Positions 24,154 to 39,242 of a stretch of 64,000 bases of DNA are shown one piece after another. The notes below the pieces were generated by a model that was not told where the DNA came from, did no database searches, and saw only the letters and a list, made by a program, of their open reading frames with translations. The position numbers and the translations under genes were made by a program. Each line of letters begins with the position of its first letter. Within the stretch, counting starts at the first letter, position 1. Source of the stretch: Rosellinia necatrix (lineage: Eukaryota > Ascomycota > Sordariomycetes > Xylariales > Xylariaceae); NCBI GenBank assembly GCA_021209875.1, contig JAGYVD010000001.1:2852001-2916000 (forward strand). Direction: 5' to 3'.

Positions 24154-27100
24154 AAACTAAAGTTTATTTTTTATTGTTTAAAAAAACGTTAAATTTTTTT
24201 AAACAACTAATTAATTAATACGTTAAAAATATTATAGTAAAAAAAAATAATTTAATTTTTTTAGCGGAGGCTAAGCAATAAATATGTTTTAAAAAAAATA
24301 ATTTAAATAAACTAGTATTTTAGAACGCTAGTTAATATAATTACTATAAACTTTGTTGCTAGTTTTTAAAGTTTATAAAGTTAGCGTTATAAATAAATAA
24401 TATTAATATAATAGAATGTTTTAAACATAAAAATAATAGTTATAACAGAAATAAAAGCAAAAAAAAACAAACTTATTAATATTTTTATATTAAGATTATA
24501 CTGTTTAAAATAATAGCTAAAGCTTATGTGTAGCTAGCTTTTATAGAACTTTATAAAAATTTTATAAAATAAATAAAAACTGATACAGCTTATTTTATTA
24601 TTGACGGATAACTAAAAATAGTATTTATAGTAATAATGTTTAAAAAAAAACGTGTATTTTTATTATAGAATAGCTTTATAAACTTTTAGCAGTTTATAAA
24701 ACTAATTTATAATTATTTTAAAAAAATGTATTATAAATTTAAATACTGCTTGTTGTTTATTAATACTGTTTAAAATACTTTAAAAAATATTGTTAATTTA
24801 ATAAATAAAATAAATAATAATTTTATATAAATATTATATTAAATAAACTAGTTTAGCTTATAAAATAAAAAAATTAAAGCTAATTTAAATTATGTTTTAA
24901 TTAAAGCAAATAAAAAAATTAAAATTTTAAAGGATTAAATCGTTATAATGTTTGCCTAAATAGGCAGAATATTTAACGGTCGCTAGAAGATTAAATTTAA
25001 GCCAGACCTGGGCACTTTTAATTTATAATATATTAAAAAAAAATTAAAGTTAATTTTTAAAGCTGTAGAACTACTAGTTTTTATAAGCAAGAAGCTAATA
25101 AGCGATAAATTAAAAATGAAATTTAAGCATTAGTTTATGTTTTTAAAAAGCAAACTTATTAAAAACAGCGATTATTTTTAGTATAAATTAAAAAAAATCG
25201 ATTATATTGCCAGCTGTATAAAAAATAAAACTTTAAAAAACTTTATGCTGTTTATTATTAACAACTATAGCGAACTAATATTAAAAACCAGCTGAAAAGT
25301 TCTAAACTATTTTTTTTTATTTTATAACGATTTTAATAAATATAAAAAAACTAAAGTTAAATATTAAAACTTAAAAATAGCTGCAAGCAATAAGTTTATT
25401 TTATTTTATATTAAGTTTATTTAATAAGCTGGCACAGCATAAGTTAATTTAAAAAATTTTAAACAGAACATATATAATAAATTATTTAAACGTTTAAATA
25501 AGCTTTGCATAAATAAACTATATAATAATATAGTAGATTTTACTGCTTATTATAAGTATATATAGTTGTATAACTATTAGCAGCAGAAGAACTTTATTTA
25601 AAGTAAAGCTTTATGAAAAAAAAAAAATCTAAAAAAAAAAAAAGCTGGAAAAAACTTTGATTTAGGCCGCCCGAAGTAGTTTTTAACCTAGAGGCGCTTA
25701 TATATTAAAAAATAACAATAAAAACGTTGTTATTATTAAATAAACAAAAAATAGAACAAAAATTTACGCCAAGTTAAAATTAAACTAGTTTAAAGCTTTT
25801 ATTTTAAAAAGCAAATGTTTTATTTGCTATAAATAAAGATATTATAGCAATAATTATTTTTATAAAAGTAATTTCGACTAATTAAATAATATATGTGTTA
25901 GCGTTATTTTTATAAAAATTATAAGAACAGATTATATAAAAGTAAAAAATATAAACGAAAAAAAAAAAACAGCTTAAAATAAATAGACTTTTTTTTTAGG
26001 CGGAAAATATTAGCATTTAATATAATATAATATAAAAAGATCTTGTTTAATTTTTTAAAAAATATTCTAAAAGAGAACTTGTTTTTTATAAATTATACTA
26101 TAGCAAATAATAAACTTATATTATTTATTAAAGCTTTAGCTGATATAAAAGCAGACGTATATATTTTAATTAGCGTAACTTTTGCTGTTTAAATAATAAA
26201 ATATTTAAGACCTGAGATTATAACAGGTTTTAAACTAGCTATTATTGCTAAATATAATAATAATTTAATTTAACAAGTAGACCTGGCTTTAAGGGCATAT
26301 TTCAGGGTATAAAAAAGGATAGTATAAAAAGCTTTTCTAATTATAATTAATATAAAACACGATGTAATTATTAGAAAAAAATATTATAATTATTATAATA
26401 TATTAATAGATTTTTATATAAACAACTTTTGTTTCTAAATAATTAGGAACCGGAGTATTAAGTTTTTAAGATTTTAATAAATAAAGCAGACGACTTGTTA
26501 AAATATTTTAAATATTAAAAAAACGTCGCCTGAAAAAAAAGGCTGATGGACCGCGAGAATAAAAAACGTAAGGATAGGCGATTTAATTAGGAGCGGCAAA
26601 AAAAAAAGCTGCGAAACTAAAGCATTTTAAGCTAAATATAGCGGAAGATTATTTAATTAAAAACTAAGCTAATTATAAATAATATAAACTTAGAAAGTTT
26701 TTTTAAACCTATTTTAATAGTTATTTTAAAGCTTTAAAATTAATAATTATTTTAGATAAAAAATAAAATTATATAAAAAATGTATAAAATAAAAGAAATA
26801 TTAAGCAAGGACGGAGATATTAATTTAACTTTAAAAGTAATAAAAATTAAATCGAAAATAGAAACTCTGCTTGAAAAAAATGCTTAAAAGTTGTATTAAT
26901 TTTAGCAAAACGTTATTAAATAGTATAAGCATTAATTTATAAAAATTGTAATTATTAAGGCTATAGCTTTTAATATAGCGCTACGATAAAATAGCATAAT
27001 ATGCCACGGTATAACTATGCTATATAAAATTAATAAAATAATAAAATATAAAAGATAAAAGATTTAAAATAAACTATTAAATAAAGATAAAATAGAACTA

Positions 27101-27519
27101 AAAAAAAGCTTATTATAGATTGTTTTAAAAGCTTATTATAAATATTTAAATGTTTTTTTAAAAGCTGTTTTAAACGATCTGTTTTTATATAAACTAAGAG
27201 TTAATTATTATTTAACGCTAAACTAAAACCTAGGATTATTAGAATATAGCTTTTTATATAAAATATTATTTAAAAAAGCTGAAACGTATTAATAATATAT
27301 TTATAACAACTTGGCAAAAAGATTTATAGAACTTATGCTGGTTTTTTAAACAGCTTTTATATTTTTTGCATGTAAAAGCAACAGGTTTTTACGCTTGTGC
27401 GTTAACTATAGGAAATTAAATATTTTAACCTAAAAAAACTGCTATTTATTACTACTGATCAAAGAAATATTAGCTTGTATAGTATAAGCTAAAATATTTA
27501 TAAAAATTAATATTAGGCA

Positions 27520-27730
27520 AGCGTTCTACCGTATTTATATTATAAAAAAGGACAAAAAGTTAACTATTTTTTAGACTTAATATAAAGTTTATTAGTTTAA
27601 AGTATTATTTTTTAAGTTAATTAATAAGCCGGCTATTTTTTAAAAGTATATTAATAATATGTTGTAAAAATATTTAGATATTTTTTATATAGCTTATATT
27701 AATAATATCCTAATTTATTTAAATAACAAA
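27520..27730 (+). pseudogene. Decayed reverse-transcriptase palm of element A
   Basis: One plus-strand frame reads YRIYIIKKDKKLTIF, later KLINKPAIF and IAYINNILIYL, in the spacing of a Gypsy reverse transcriptase. Stops stand where Gln/Arg/Trp codons are expected and Asn stands for both catalytic Asp residues, each explained by a C-to-T or G-to-A change. Confidence 0.85.
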
Positions 27731-29034
27731 CTAAAATATCGATATTATGTTAATAAAATGCTATAACGCTTTAAAAAAGCAGAACTATAAGCCGACTTAA
27801 AAAAATATAAATTTTATATAAAAAAAACCAAGTTTTTTAGATTTATTATTAAAACTAAAAAAATAAAAGTTGATTTTAATAAAGTTAAAATTATTTTTAG
27901 CTAAAAAGCACTTAAAAAAAAAAAAGCGTTATTAAAAAAAATATGTTTATTTTTAAGCTTTTATAATTTTTATAAAAAGTTTATTTAAAAATATAGTTAA
28001 ATAGCAAAACTATTAAATAACCTGACTTATATAAAGGCTGATTTAATATAGTCGGAAGCTTGCTAAAATATATTTAAAATATTAAAAAACAGGCTAATTA
28101 ATATACTAGTATTAAAGCATTTTAATTATAAAGATAAAATATAAATAAAAATAAATATGTTTAATAGAGTAGCAGCTGGCGTGCTGTTATAATAAAAAAC
28201 AGTAAACAACCTGTAGCAGCTAGTTATATTTTATTTAGAAACTTTTTACGACATAGAATTAAATTATAATATTTATAATAAAAAAATATTAGCTGTTATT
28301 AAAAAATTATTATATTAAAAAGCGGAGTTAATAGGCTTGTAATAATTGCAGCTGTTTTTAGTTGTTATAGATTACGTTGTATTAAAATATTTTGGCGTAA
28401 AAAAAATTTTAAATCTAAAATAAGCTAGATAAGCTGAGCTGATTATATATTATAACTTTAATATTATATATTGTTTAAAATCAAAAAATATAATAGCAGA
28501 TATTTTTTTTAGATTAACGGAGGATTTAAAAATATAAAAATAATAAAAAAATAAACAAAGGACTATGGTTTTTTTTAAGCTGGCAACTTTTAAAATAAAA
28601 AGGAGTATATATAAAATATATATTATAAAAAATATTGTATTTTTATTACTATTAAAAGTAGTATTTATAAACGTAATATTAAAAGTAAATTAATATAATA
28701 TTAGTTTAAACAGGTATTAAAAAAAAGCCTAGGCTAACAAGGACTTTAATTAGTTAATGCTGGAAAACCTGTTGTTATATAAAAAAAAACTGGTTATTTT
28801 TAAATTAAACAACCTATAGATTTAAATAATTAAAAAGTTTACGTAAAATTAGCAATAGTATATTTAAGTTATAAAAAATAAAACGCTTAGTATTTTAACG
28901 TTATTAATAACTGAAGTTATATTATAAAATTAACTAATATATAGTAAACTATTTTTGCTGCTTTACGAAAATTTTTGCGATAAAATACTAAAAAGCTGAT
29001 TTTATTATTAATGCCGGAATATGTTTGGTAATAT

Positions 29035-29500
29035 ATAGTAGTTAATTTTAAAAGTTTTTTTAAAAACAAATATAAAAATAATATAACTTTTTATATAATT
29101 AATAGATTATTAAAACTAATATAGATAACTATATATAAAAAATCTATAACAATAAAAAACGCTGCTAAAATATATTATAAAAGTTTTTACTAAATGTATA
29201 AATAGCTAGAAATAATAGTTAATAATAAAAAAGAATAATTTATTGCTAATTTTATAAATAAGCTATTAAAAATATATAGTATAAAACTAGACTTTTTTAC
29301 GGCAGAATATTATTAATTAGTAGAACAAATAAAAATAATATATTAATAAATAAATTAAAAGCTATAATTATACGTTAATTATTTTTAAAAAAACTGGTTA
29401 AAAGTACTGCTAGTTTTAAACGTAGTTTAAGCATTTTTATTTTATAAAGTTTTAAAAGGGCTATTTTTAAAAGAAATGCTAATAAAAAAGCTAATAAATA
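29035..29500 (+). pseudogene. Decayed integrase core of element A
   Basis: A plus-strand frame retains the layout of a Gypsy integrase core: FKSFFKNKYKNNITFYIINR, then TIKNAAKIYYKSFY, IVNNKKE and FTAEYY-LVEQIKI, interrupted by stops. It lies about 1.5 kb downstream of the reverse-transcriptase palm, as expected. Confidence 0.75.
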
Positions 29501-30531
29501 TAACGTTTAATTAAAAAGCTTAAATAAAAATAAAATAATTATAAAAAAGATTAATTAAAAAAAAGCTGTTTTAAAAAAAAATATAAGTATTTATAAAAAA
29601 GGTCTGCGATTATATTAAAAAAGCGAGAATATAAGTATAAAAAACGTAAAAATAAATAATTATATAGGCTAATAAATATTAATAAAACCTAGATTTTATA
29701 GTTAAAAACTACGTGTTTATATTATAAAAAAAAAAAAAACAGACCAACAGTTTTAATAATAAATTAGACTACTTAATAATATAATAAGCTTATAAAATTA
29801 TTAATATTTAAATTAATTATTTTAATATATTTAAGCTAGAACTGTTAATAATATAGTAAAAAAGCTATTAATTTTATGTTAAGCGATTATAAAAATATAT
29901 AAACGACCTGCTGTTTAAATAGAAAATATTCCGACCGAAAAAAAAAATAGTTAACGAAGCGTTAAAAAAAAAAAAATAAAAAATAAAAAAAATCTTGTTA
30001 TTAAAAATTTAAAAAAAAAAATTGTTTTATAAAATATTATAAACAGGCTAAAAATATAATAATAATTAATATTTAGCAGCCGATTTAAAAAACGTTTTAA
30101 TTAAGCTAAAAAAATATTATAAAAAATATTTAAAAAAAGCAGAGCTGCTAAAGCGATTATAAAAATAGATTAAAGCGGCTAAAAAAAAATATATTTGCTA
30201 AAACGTATAATAATAATAACATACCGCGAAATAAAATATAGCTAAAGTTATAGGTGCGGCATAAATAATATAATAAATAACTTAATTAAAAAAATAAACT
30301 AAATAAAAATTAATTAATTAGCGTAATAGGTAAAAACCAGAAATTAAAAACTTTTAGATTTTAATTAATTATATACGCTAAAAGTATTTTTTTACTACCT
30401 GGGAGTATTAATTTAAAAGTTGCTAGTTCAAGCTTTACGCGTGGCGCAAACAATCTAAAAATCAGCTTAGCATGTTTTTAGCTTTATGCGCGGCTAAAGA
30501 CTTGGGCCAAGTCTTTTTATAAAAAAAGGAT

Positions 30532-30801
30532 TATTATAGCTTACAGCTATAATAGCGATCTCTGATTAACCGGCTGGCTAGTTAATCTCTGATTAGCTAC
30601 CTGGCTAGGCAGATACAGGTATAAAATAGTAAATGTGGTAGGTAGGCCAGTTATGTAGTGAATAGCTAGTAGTATATATAAGTAAGAATTCCGGCTGTCG
30701 GCCCTATATATAGTTTTCTCTTTTTTTTAACTTTAGTTTTTCTTTCTAATATATAGGTATAATTGGGTATTGTTCCAACTGCTGTTATTGCAGCCATCAC
30801 A
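30532..30801 (+). repeat. Right LTR of element A
   Basis: 270 bp partner of 23884-24153. Its inner start is converted (tattatagcttacagct against tgttatggcccacagcc in the left copy), while the outer end catcaca is intact before the AGTAG duplication. Confidence 0.95.
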
Positions 30802-32169
30802 AGTAGTATTTATTGCTTAAAAAAGTCGGGTTTTTTAAAAGTTATATATAAATGCTTTATAAAAATTATTAAATAAATATAGAAATTATTAAAAAAGTTT
30901 AATTTATAAGCTAGGTTTTTTATTTGTTGTTTAATAGTTTAAAGTTTTAATTTTTATTAAAAGTATTTTTTTAATAATTGACCAGGCAAATAATACTTTT
31001 TATATAAGCGTAAATAAACTTAATTTTTTTTATTAAATTTTAATAAACAGTATTTAACGTTGTAAATATGTTTTGCTGCGGCTTAAACGAAATTTATTGC
31101 TAAATAAGCGTTTTAATGCAAATGCTTGCAAAAAAAGCGTATATTTAAAAATTTTTTAATATTGTTAAAATTAACTAATATTTTTAATATATTAGGCAAT
31201 TTAAACTTAAATAGCTGTTTATAAAAAATTAAATATATAGTGTTATTATATGCAGCGTTTAAATTCTATTATAAAAAAAATATAATGTTTATTTAATCTG
31301 TTTTTAGTTTAATAAATATATAATATTATATTATTATTTTAACTATTTAGTTTTTATGTTTTAACAAGCCGTCTGCTTATAAATAATATACAGCTGTTAT
31401 TATTAGTTTAATACTAAATAACTTTTATATATTTTATTAAAAGTTAGATATAAACTTTTAGTTTTTATTAAAAATAATTTTTTTAAAAATGCTTTAGTTA
31501 TTTAATAAGAGTTGTTTAATTAAAACGGTGCTTTATTTTTCCGCTGTATATTTCTTATGTTTAAAAATTAATAATATATGTTTTAAAGCGGGGCATAAAA
31601 CTGTTATTATAACGTTATATATATTAAAATATAGTTTTTTTTTGTTTAGCTGCTAAAAAATACTTTTAATTTTAACTTTTAAAAATACTAAAATAAAGTT
31701 TATATTTATAATACATATAAATAATAAATTTTTAAGTTTAATTAATTTTAGCTTTTTATAAATAGTTATTTATTAGTTTAATTTAAATTATATATGTTAT
31801 AATATTTAATATAATTTTTATTATTTATGTTTTATTAGCTATTATAAATAGTTCTAATGTTTATATTATTTATTAAGTACTATAATACTGTTTTTTATTA
31901 TATACTTATTTTAGAATTTTTTAACTATGTTAATTAAAATATATAAATATTTTATATTTATATATATATTATATATTAGTCCGTCTGCGGTAATATTAAA
32001 AAAATACTTAGGCTTAAAATAAACCGCGACGTTTTTATCGCTTTTTTTTTTTTAAAGTGTTTTTAAATTTTTTAGTATTTATACGTATTTACGGTTTTTT
32101 GCATATGCTGCCGAAAATTCGTTTTTTAAAGTTTTATTTATAATTGCTTTTAATATAAACATATAAAAC

Positions 32170-32600
32170 GTAGCTTTTAATTCTTTTTATATTATATCTA
32201 GCATAAGTTTATCGTTTATTTTTACTAGTTTTTTGTCTGCTTTTTAAACGTTTAATATTATTTATAAACAGTTAAAAGCGTCTAATATATAGTTTAGCTT
32301 ATTTAATAAATAATATATATATAATCTATATTATAATAAATAAATAAATAAATTAATTAGTTTATAATTAACGCGTTTAATAGCAGCAGTTTTTAAAGTT
32401 GTTTATTTAATAATGCTTTTAATAGCTAAATAATCTGTTAATATAATTATTAGTTTTTTATTAGATTATATTATTATGCGTAACTTTTTAGCTATTTAAA
32501 TTAAGCATGCTATTTTTAGTTTTAAAAATCTATAGTTTATTTTTGCCTTAATTAACGATTTATTTAGATATATTACTAGTTAGACGTTAATACTAAAAAT
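32170..32600 (-). pseudogene. Decayed RNase H region of element B
   Basis: A minus-strand frame preserves the order of a fungal Gypsy RNase H: the glutamate-bearing helix as LKIACLI, the aspartate strand as ILTDYLAIK, and the terminal KLNYILDAFNCL region, with several in-frame stops. The decayed reverse transcriptase should lie just upstream on this strand (above about 33.0 kb) but was only faintly readable. Confidence 0.7.
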
Positions 32601-35600
32601 TATTTCTTTTAATTTTTATATATTTTTTAGCTTTAAATAAAAAACTATTATTTTAAAACTTTTTTATATTAATCCGTTAATTTATAAAAACAATTTTTTA
32701 TATAAGTTATAATAAAACAAAATAGTTTTTTTATATATAATATTTTATACAGCTTTAAATAAAGCTATTTTTAAAACGGTTAGTTTATAATATTTAGTTT
32801 TTATATATATTTTACGCTTACTTAGTTTTTTTGTTTTAATATGCTTTATTTATTTATTTTTAGCTAATAAAGCGGCTTTTTTTTTTTGCAGCAGCTTAAT
32901 TAGTTTTACGTAATATAAAATCAAGCTATATAAAAATTCTGTCGCGCTTATATATTATTTAAAAGCTTTTAATTAATTTAAAAAAGCTAAGTTGCAAATT
33001 GCTGCAACGCAGCTTTCTAGTATTACTATTTTAAACATGTTTACTTTAAATCTAAATAAGTTTATTAAAAAATAGCCGATAAAAAATTTTATCAGTAATA
33101 TAGCTATATATTTATTTTTAAATAGCTTAAATATAATTTTTAAATACTTTTTATATTATTTAATAATATTTAAAAATATTACTATATTATTTATAAATAT
33201 TTTATAGTATTTCTAGTATATTTTAAAAAAATTGTTTATATAACGTTATATATAAGCTAAAAAATTACAGAATTTTATTACTGCAACGCAGTACTTTTTT
33301 ATTTTTTTTAAGCTTATTATTATAAACCGGTTTTTAAAGTCTAAATATACTAAAAACTAATAAAAAAATATTACTGTATTAATAACAGTTATAAAATGTT
33401 TTTTTTTTAAAAATTTAATTATTTCTGCTTATAATAGTAATAAATAATTATTTAGCACAGCTATTTTATTAAAATTCTTTAAGTTTATAACTACTCAGCT
33501 TTTTTATATTATTATATTTAAAAGTTTTATTTTGTTTAATATTAATTATTATATTATAAATATAAAATATATAAATAAAGTTAGTTTATTAACTTATTTT
33601 ATACGTTTTTTATAAAATCGTTATAAAATTTATTAAAAAATCTATGTTTTTATAACTAAATAAGTATATATAACTTATAAGCTTAATATTTTAGTTTTGC
33701 TAACTTTTTATTAAAAAACTTTTAATTATTGTTTAATTAATATATTAACTGTTTTTTATTTTATTAAATATTAAAAGCTCTAGTTATTTTTTAAATTTTT
33801 AGCTAAAAACGTTTTTTTAATATATATATATATGTTTATAAAAATAACTATTTTTAATATATTTATAAGTTGTTTAATTTTTAGTATAAATATAATTTTA
33901 AAAATTTTAAAACGCGTTATTTTTAATATTAATATATTTTTATTTTTTTGTTTAAAAAAGTTTATTATATTTTTATAGCATTTATAAGCGGCGTTTTAAA
34001 AAAAATATAATTAAATAAGCTTTTATAAGATTAGCGATCTTGTTTAATATTAGCGTTTTATATAAAAGTATATTATCTGTTGCTACTGCTGTAATTACTA
34101 AAGTTATTTTAAACTGCGTACTTATATATATTAATATTTTAACTTGGTTAAATACCTGCAAAAAGCTTTTTTTTTTATAAATATAAGAAATATTATTAAA
34201 AAATAGTTTTACGCTATTATTTGCACTAGCGATTACAGCTGCAGCAGCAATTATTAATACGTTTAAAGCTTTTTTTATAGTTATAACAAAATAGCTTTAA
34301 TTTTTATTTTTTTATATTATGCTTACTTTAACGCTTTTAATAATTATAACATGTTTTTTAAACGTGTTAATTATTAGCATAACATATAATATTTTTATAT
34401 TAATAATTATATTTATAACTACCGGGATAGTTTTTAACGCAAAAAAGCTAAAATTATAATTAATAAATAAAGTTTTATATTTAACGGCTATATAAGTTTT
34501 TTTTTTTGTTTTAAAGTTTACTTTTTTTTTGCTTATTACTTTTTTTACGCATTTATATTTTTAAGCTTAAATATTAAATTTTAATTAAAACTTATTTAAA
34601 GTTAAAAATTAAATTATATTAGTTTTATAGCTTATAATTACTTAATATAAAAAAAAAAAATTATTTTTAAAAAATAAGTTAAGTTTTAGTTTTTTTACTA
34701 CTTATTTTTTTTTACGGAATTTTTATTTTATTAGTTTTTTTTTATCGTTAGTTTTTTTATAAATAAACAAAAACTTAGCTTATTTTTTAAACTTAATCAG
34801 CTTTAATCTAATATTTTAAAAAAATCCGCGTTATTTTTTTATCGTATGTTTTAAAATATTTAAAAAAGCTCTGCTAATATATGTTATATTTATATTTAAA
34901 TTAACGCACACTTTTATTTTGTTGTTTGTTTTAAGGTTCTATGTTTTAAATTACAACCAGATATAACATGTATATTTTCTGTTTTTTTTTATATTATATA
35001 TAAAAGCTTTTTTAATACGTTTTATTTTTTTAGCACTTTATAAATAATTAGCGGTTTTTATTTGTTTAGTTCTTTGCTTAAAGCATGCTGTTATATTTTT
35101 TATTATATTTTTTTTAGCTTGCTTATAATGTTGCAGATGTTTAAAAAATAAATTGCAAAATAATATTAATATAGTATAATATCTGCATATATGTTTTTTT
35201 AAATTAAATAAAAACGGTATATTTAATTTTTTAAAGCAGATATTAAGTTTATATTTATATAAGTGTTAAATTTTTTTGTTATTAATAATAAATTCTTTAT
35301 AGCATTAATAATATATTAAATCTATTATTAATTAATGCGACGTTTTAAATATATTATCTTTTTTTATTCTTTAATAAATAATAATCTAACTAACTTTTGT
35401 TAGCTTTTTAAAAAATAAACTTAATTGTCCTAATTATTAATATAATTTCTATTATTATAATTATTTTTACTACGTTGATCGTTATTTTTTAATTTTTAAT
35501 TGCTTTTATTAAAGTTATAGTTTTTATAATTTTTGCGTTTTTTTAAAAAACTAAATAATTAGTTGTTTTATTAGTTTCGGTCGTATTAATTATTACGGTT

Positions 35601-37522
35601 ATATTTACTGCTGTTGCAACGTTATTAATTTTTATTATTGTTTTTTTAATACTATTTTTTTAATTAGTTGTATAAGCGATTTTTTAATTAGTTTTTAAAA
35701 TAATAATTATTTTTAAAAAAACCTAAGTTAGTATATATATTTTTAAATATTAAAAGTTATTAATTATATAAAGTATACTATATTTTTTTGTCTGCTGATT
35801 ATTTTTTTAGTTAAATTTTGTAGATTTTTTTTAATTTTTTTAATTTTAAGCATATATTCTTTTATTTACTAGTTTTAAAAAAATAGTTTTAAAAACTGCT
35901 TAATTTTTAATTTTATATTATTATAAATTTATGCTATTACTCTGCGCTAGTTGCTATTATTAATATTTAAAATATTTATAGCATATACATATTTTAGTTA
36001 TTTTTATACGTATTAAAATAAAACGTGTAAATTTTAATATATATTATAAAACGTTAAATAATTAGTTTTAAATTTATAAGTAGCTATACTAGCGTTTATT
36101 GCAAAATATTACTATATTACTTTAATTATTTAGTTTACGTTTTTATAACGTAGCTTTATACGTATAATAAAGCTTAGCTTATTGTTTTATTATAAAACTG
36201 CTGGTTTTATAAAAAATATTTAAAATAAAAACAGGATTTATTGTTTTATTTTATATTATATTTTTATTTTTAAAAATAAAATAAACGGTTTATAAAAAAT
36301 ATATATTAGTAAAAATAATATTTTTTTTTTATTACTATATTAAAATCGTTAAAATTATTATATAATAAATTAAATATATTAATTTTTTTTTTTTAACTTA
36401 ATATTTTTGCTATAAATGTTTATAAATTAAATATTTAATAAGTTAAAACTTTTCTGTTTATATTTTTTTATTTATCTGTTTTATTTATATTATAATTAAA
36501 ATTTAATAAATAATTAAATAAGTTTAAATCAGCAGATGTTTTTATTTTTATATTTTTTTAAAAGTTTTTAAAGTTTTTAAGCTGCATAAATAACAGTTAA
36601 TTTAATAATGCGCTGTTTTGCTGCTTTTAATTTATTGTTTAATTATTTATTAATATAAGCTTTTTTTTATATAAGTTATTTTTTTTTTTTTGTCGCGTTT
36701 TTTTTTTTTTCGTAATAAATTGCAGCACGGTTTTATTTTTTTAAATCTAAGCTTTATTTTATTATTTTAAACATATTTAATATAATAGCTTATATTTTTT
36801 TTAAAGCTTTTATTTATTTGTTATTTTAAATAAAAAAGTAAGTAATAATATATTAGTTTAGGCCTACTTTTTAAAAAATATTAATTTTTTTTTTTTAAAA
36901 AAAGCTTTTTTAAAGTTTTTTTTTTAATTTATTGTTTTAAACAGTTGCTGTTTTTTAGTTTTAAGTTTAACTAGCAGCTTTATTTTAAGTTTTAAATATT
37001 TAACTATTTTTTTGTTAATTTATTATTTAGCTATTTTTGTTTTAAAACATTATTTTAAGCATATAAATATTTTTTTTTTTTATAACCGTTAGCAAGCTTA
37101 ATAAATCAATAAAATAAACTATAATATAAAAAAATAAATAAAATAAATAATTTATATTAAACAGCTAGTTTAAATATTTATAACGTCTGCTTTATTACTA
37201 ACTAAAATATAAAAATATATATTAAGCTTATTATTTATTTTTATTATATGTTTATAAAGTTTTTTTAACGTTTTTAACTAGCTGTGCTACTTAAACGACT
37301 TTTTAATTTTTAAAACAGATCGTTAATAAAAATAATGTTTAATTTTAATAAATATATTAAATATAAAAAAGCTTTTGTTTAGCTTGTTTAAACAAAATAT
37401 ATTTTTAATAGCAGGCACACGTTTTTACGTTTATAAAAACAGTTAGAAATAATTTTATTTTTAAAAAATAAAATTTAATAGTTTAGTTTAATTTTTATAA
37501 AAAACGTTATAAAAGCACTAAT

Positions 37523-37727
37523 TTAAAAAATACACTATAAAAATATAAAATATATATTATAAAAAATTAAAAACTAGCAAATTTAAGCTAAGCTAAAGTT
37601 TTATTTAAATATAGGCTAAAGCTTATATATATAAGGCTAGGCCTAATTAAGTTATGCCTATAGCTACAGGCTACAGCACCCCAAGCGAGGGGCTTATATA
37701 AGCGCTCCCTTTACGCGCGCATATTAA
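37523..37727 (-). repeat. Right LTR of element B
   Basis: Partner of 23358-23563; the inner end is A/T-converted, the outer end retains ccccaagcgagggg and cgcgcgca. Confidence 0.85.
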
Positions 37728-39242
37728 ATATATTTAAATACTTTTAATTTAGTTTAAATTAAAATTAGCTTAATATTTTTAAAATTTTTTTAAAATAATA
37801 TTATATAGTTAGTTAATTAATACTTTAAAGTTAATATATATTTTTTTAGTTTATTTTAACTAATTTTCGATTTTTATAAAAGCAGAAAGTTTTTTTTTTA
37901 TATAGCCTGGCTTAAAAGCTTTTTTTAATTTTTAACTAAGTTCCAGGTTTTTTATAGCTACTTTAAATAATACAGCTAGTTTAAAAAAATTTTAGTTAGC
38001 GCTACTATTTATAAGTCTGTTTAATATAACTTAATTTTTATTTATTTAAAGCTTTATTTAAATTTTAAAACAAAAAGTAAAGCTAAATTATTTTATTTAA
38101 AAGTTAATTAAATAAAAGGTTTTAAGCTTAAAAAATATAGTTAACTAAATTTTTTATAAAATTATAAAACTTAATATATTTTTAGCTTTTATAATTTAAC
38201 TAATAATACTAGCTGTATTTAATAAAAATTTATAATTTAATAAATAATAGCTAAGCTTTTAATAATTATAATATATTATATTTATATAAATTAAATTAAA
38301 CTTAAAAAGTTGTTATTTTAAGCTATAAATAAAATTTTTTATTATTTTATAGCATTTTTTAAAAATATAAAAGCTTAGTTTTAAAAAATAAAAACAATTT
38401 TAATAAGCAATTTTATTTGCTAGACAGCTATAATAAAATTGCTACATGTTTTAAAATTATTTTTATTATAATTTTAAACTATATATTATAATTTAATTAA
38501 GCTAATAAATTTATAGCTTAAGTTTTATTAAAAAAGTTATTAAAATTTTTTGCTTTAGCTTTTTTATATTATTTTAAAAAATCTATAAATAATTTATTTG
38601 CTGTTTAATTTATATAATGCAGCGTTATAATATTAACTAAGCTATTAATAATATTATTAATAATATTATTATAAAACTAATATTAAAAATATTTTTATAT
38701 AACTGCAGTAATATTGTTTTGCTACGTTATAACAAAGTAGCTAGCTTATTATTATTTAATAAAGTTTTTAAAACAAATAAAAATATATATAATATAAATA
38801 GTTTTATTTTTAAGCTTGTTTTCTACAAAATAAAAATAAAAAATAAAGCTATTTAAAAAAAGCGCTTATTTTTGCTTAAGTTTTATTTTTATATTTAAAA
38901 AAAAATAAAACAGTTTAAAAAAAAATATTATTTTTATTTTTTTTAAAAGCAACTTTTTTTTTGCCGTTAAATACTTTTAAAATAGCTTTATTTTAAAGTT
39001 TTTTTAATTATTTTTATTTTTAGTTCAGTTTAGCTTGTTTAAAAGCTTTTATTATAGCTAGATCTAGCTGTTCGTTAATTATTAAATTAATATTTTAGCT
39101 AAATGTTAGTATAATAGTTAATTAAACGCTAATAAAGCTTTTAAATAAGCTTAAAATAGCTATATTAATTATTTTAGTTATATTAAAAAAATATAATAAA
39201 TAATTTAGTTAATAGTTTAAACATAAAAAAAAAAAATTAACA

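Larger units (their letters stand above)
23884..30801 (+). mobile_element. Element A: Ty3/Gypsy LTR retrotransposon nested in B
   Basis: LTRs 23884-24153 and 30532-30801 are both exactly 270 bp and begin TG and end CA in the intact copies. The target duplication AGTAG is at 23879-23883 and 30802-30806. Total length is 6918 bp. The plus strand carries a decayed pol: reverse transcriptase (about 27520-27730, with YINNIL for the catalytic box) and integrase (about 29035-29500), in the RT-then-IN order of Ty3/Gypsy. All frames are broken by TAA/TAG. A is the innermost and so youngest insertion along this branch. Confidence 0.93.
23361..37721 (-). mobile_element. Element B: Ty3/Gypsy LTR retrotransposon, interrupted by A
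   Basis: Direct repeats of about 205 bp at 23358-23563 and 37523-37727 act as LTRs. Removing element A leaves about 7.4 kb. On the minus strand about 32590 to 32170 can be read as Gypsy RNase H and following linker (LKIACLI, then ILTDYLAIKSIIK, later KLNYILDAFNCL), interrupted by stops. Ends are uncertain by a few bases: a possible target duplication TATTA (23356-23360 and 37722-37726) is weak evidence in AT-rich DNA, and the LTR would then not start with TG. B lies inside element C. Confidence 0.82.

Noticed and set aside
15774..39242. Genuine genes or an ancient AT-rich organellar insertion inside the AT-rich block
   Set aside because: LTR pairs, target duplications and decayed pol motifs explain it as RIP-mutated retrotransposons; no open frame over 63 codons exists and no mitochondrial gene was seen.
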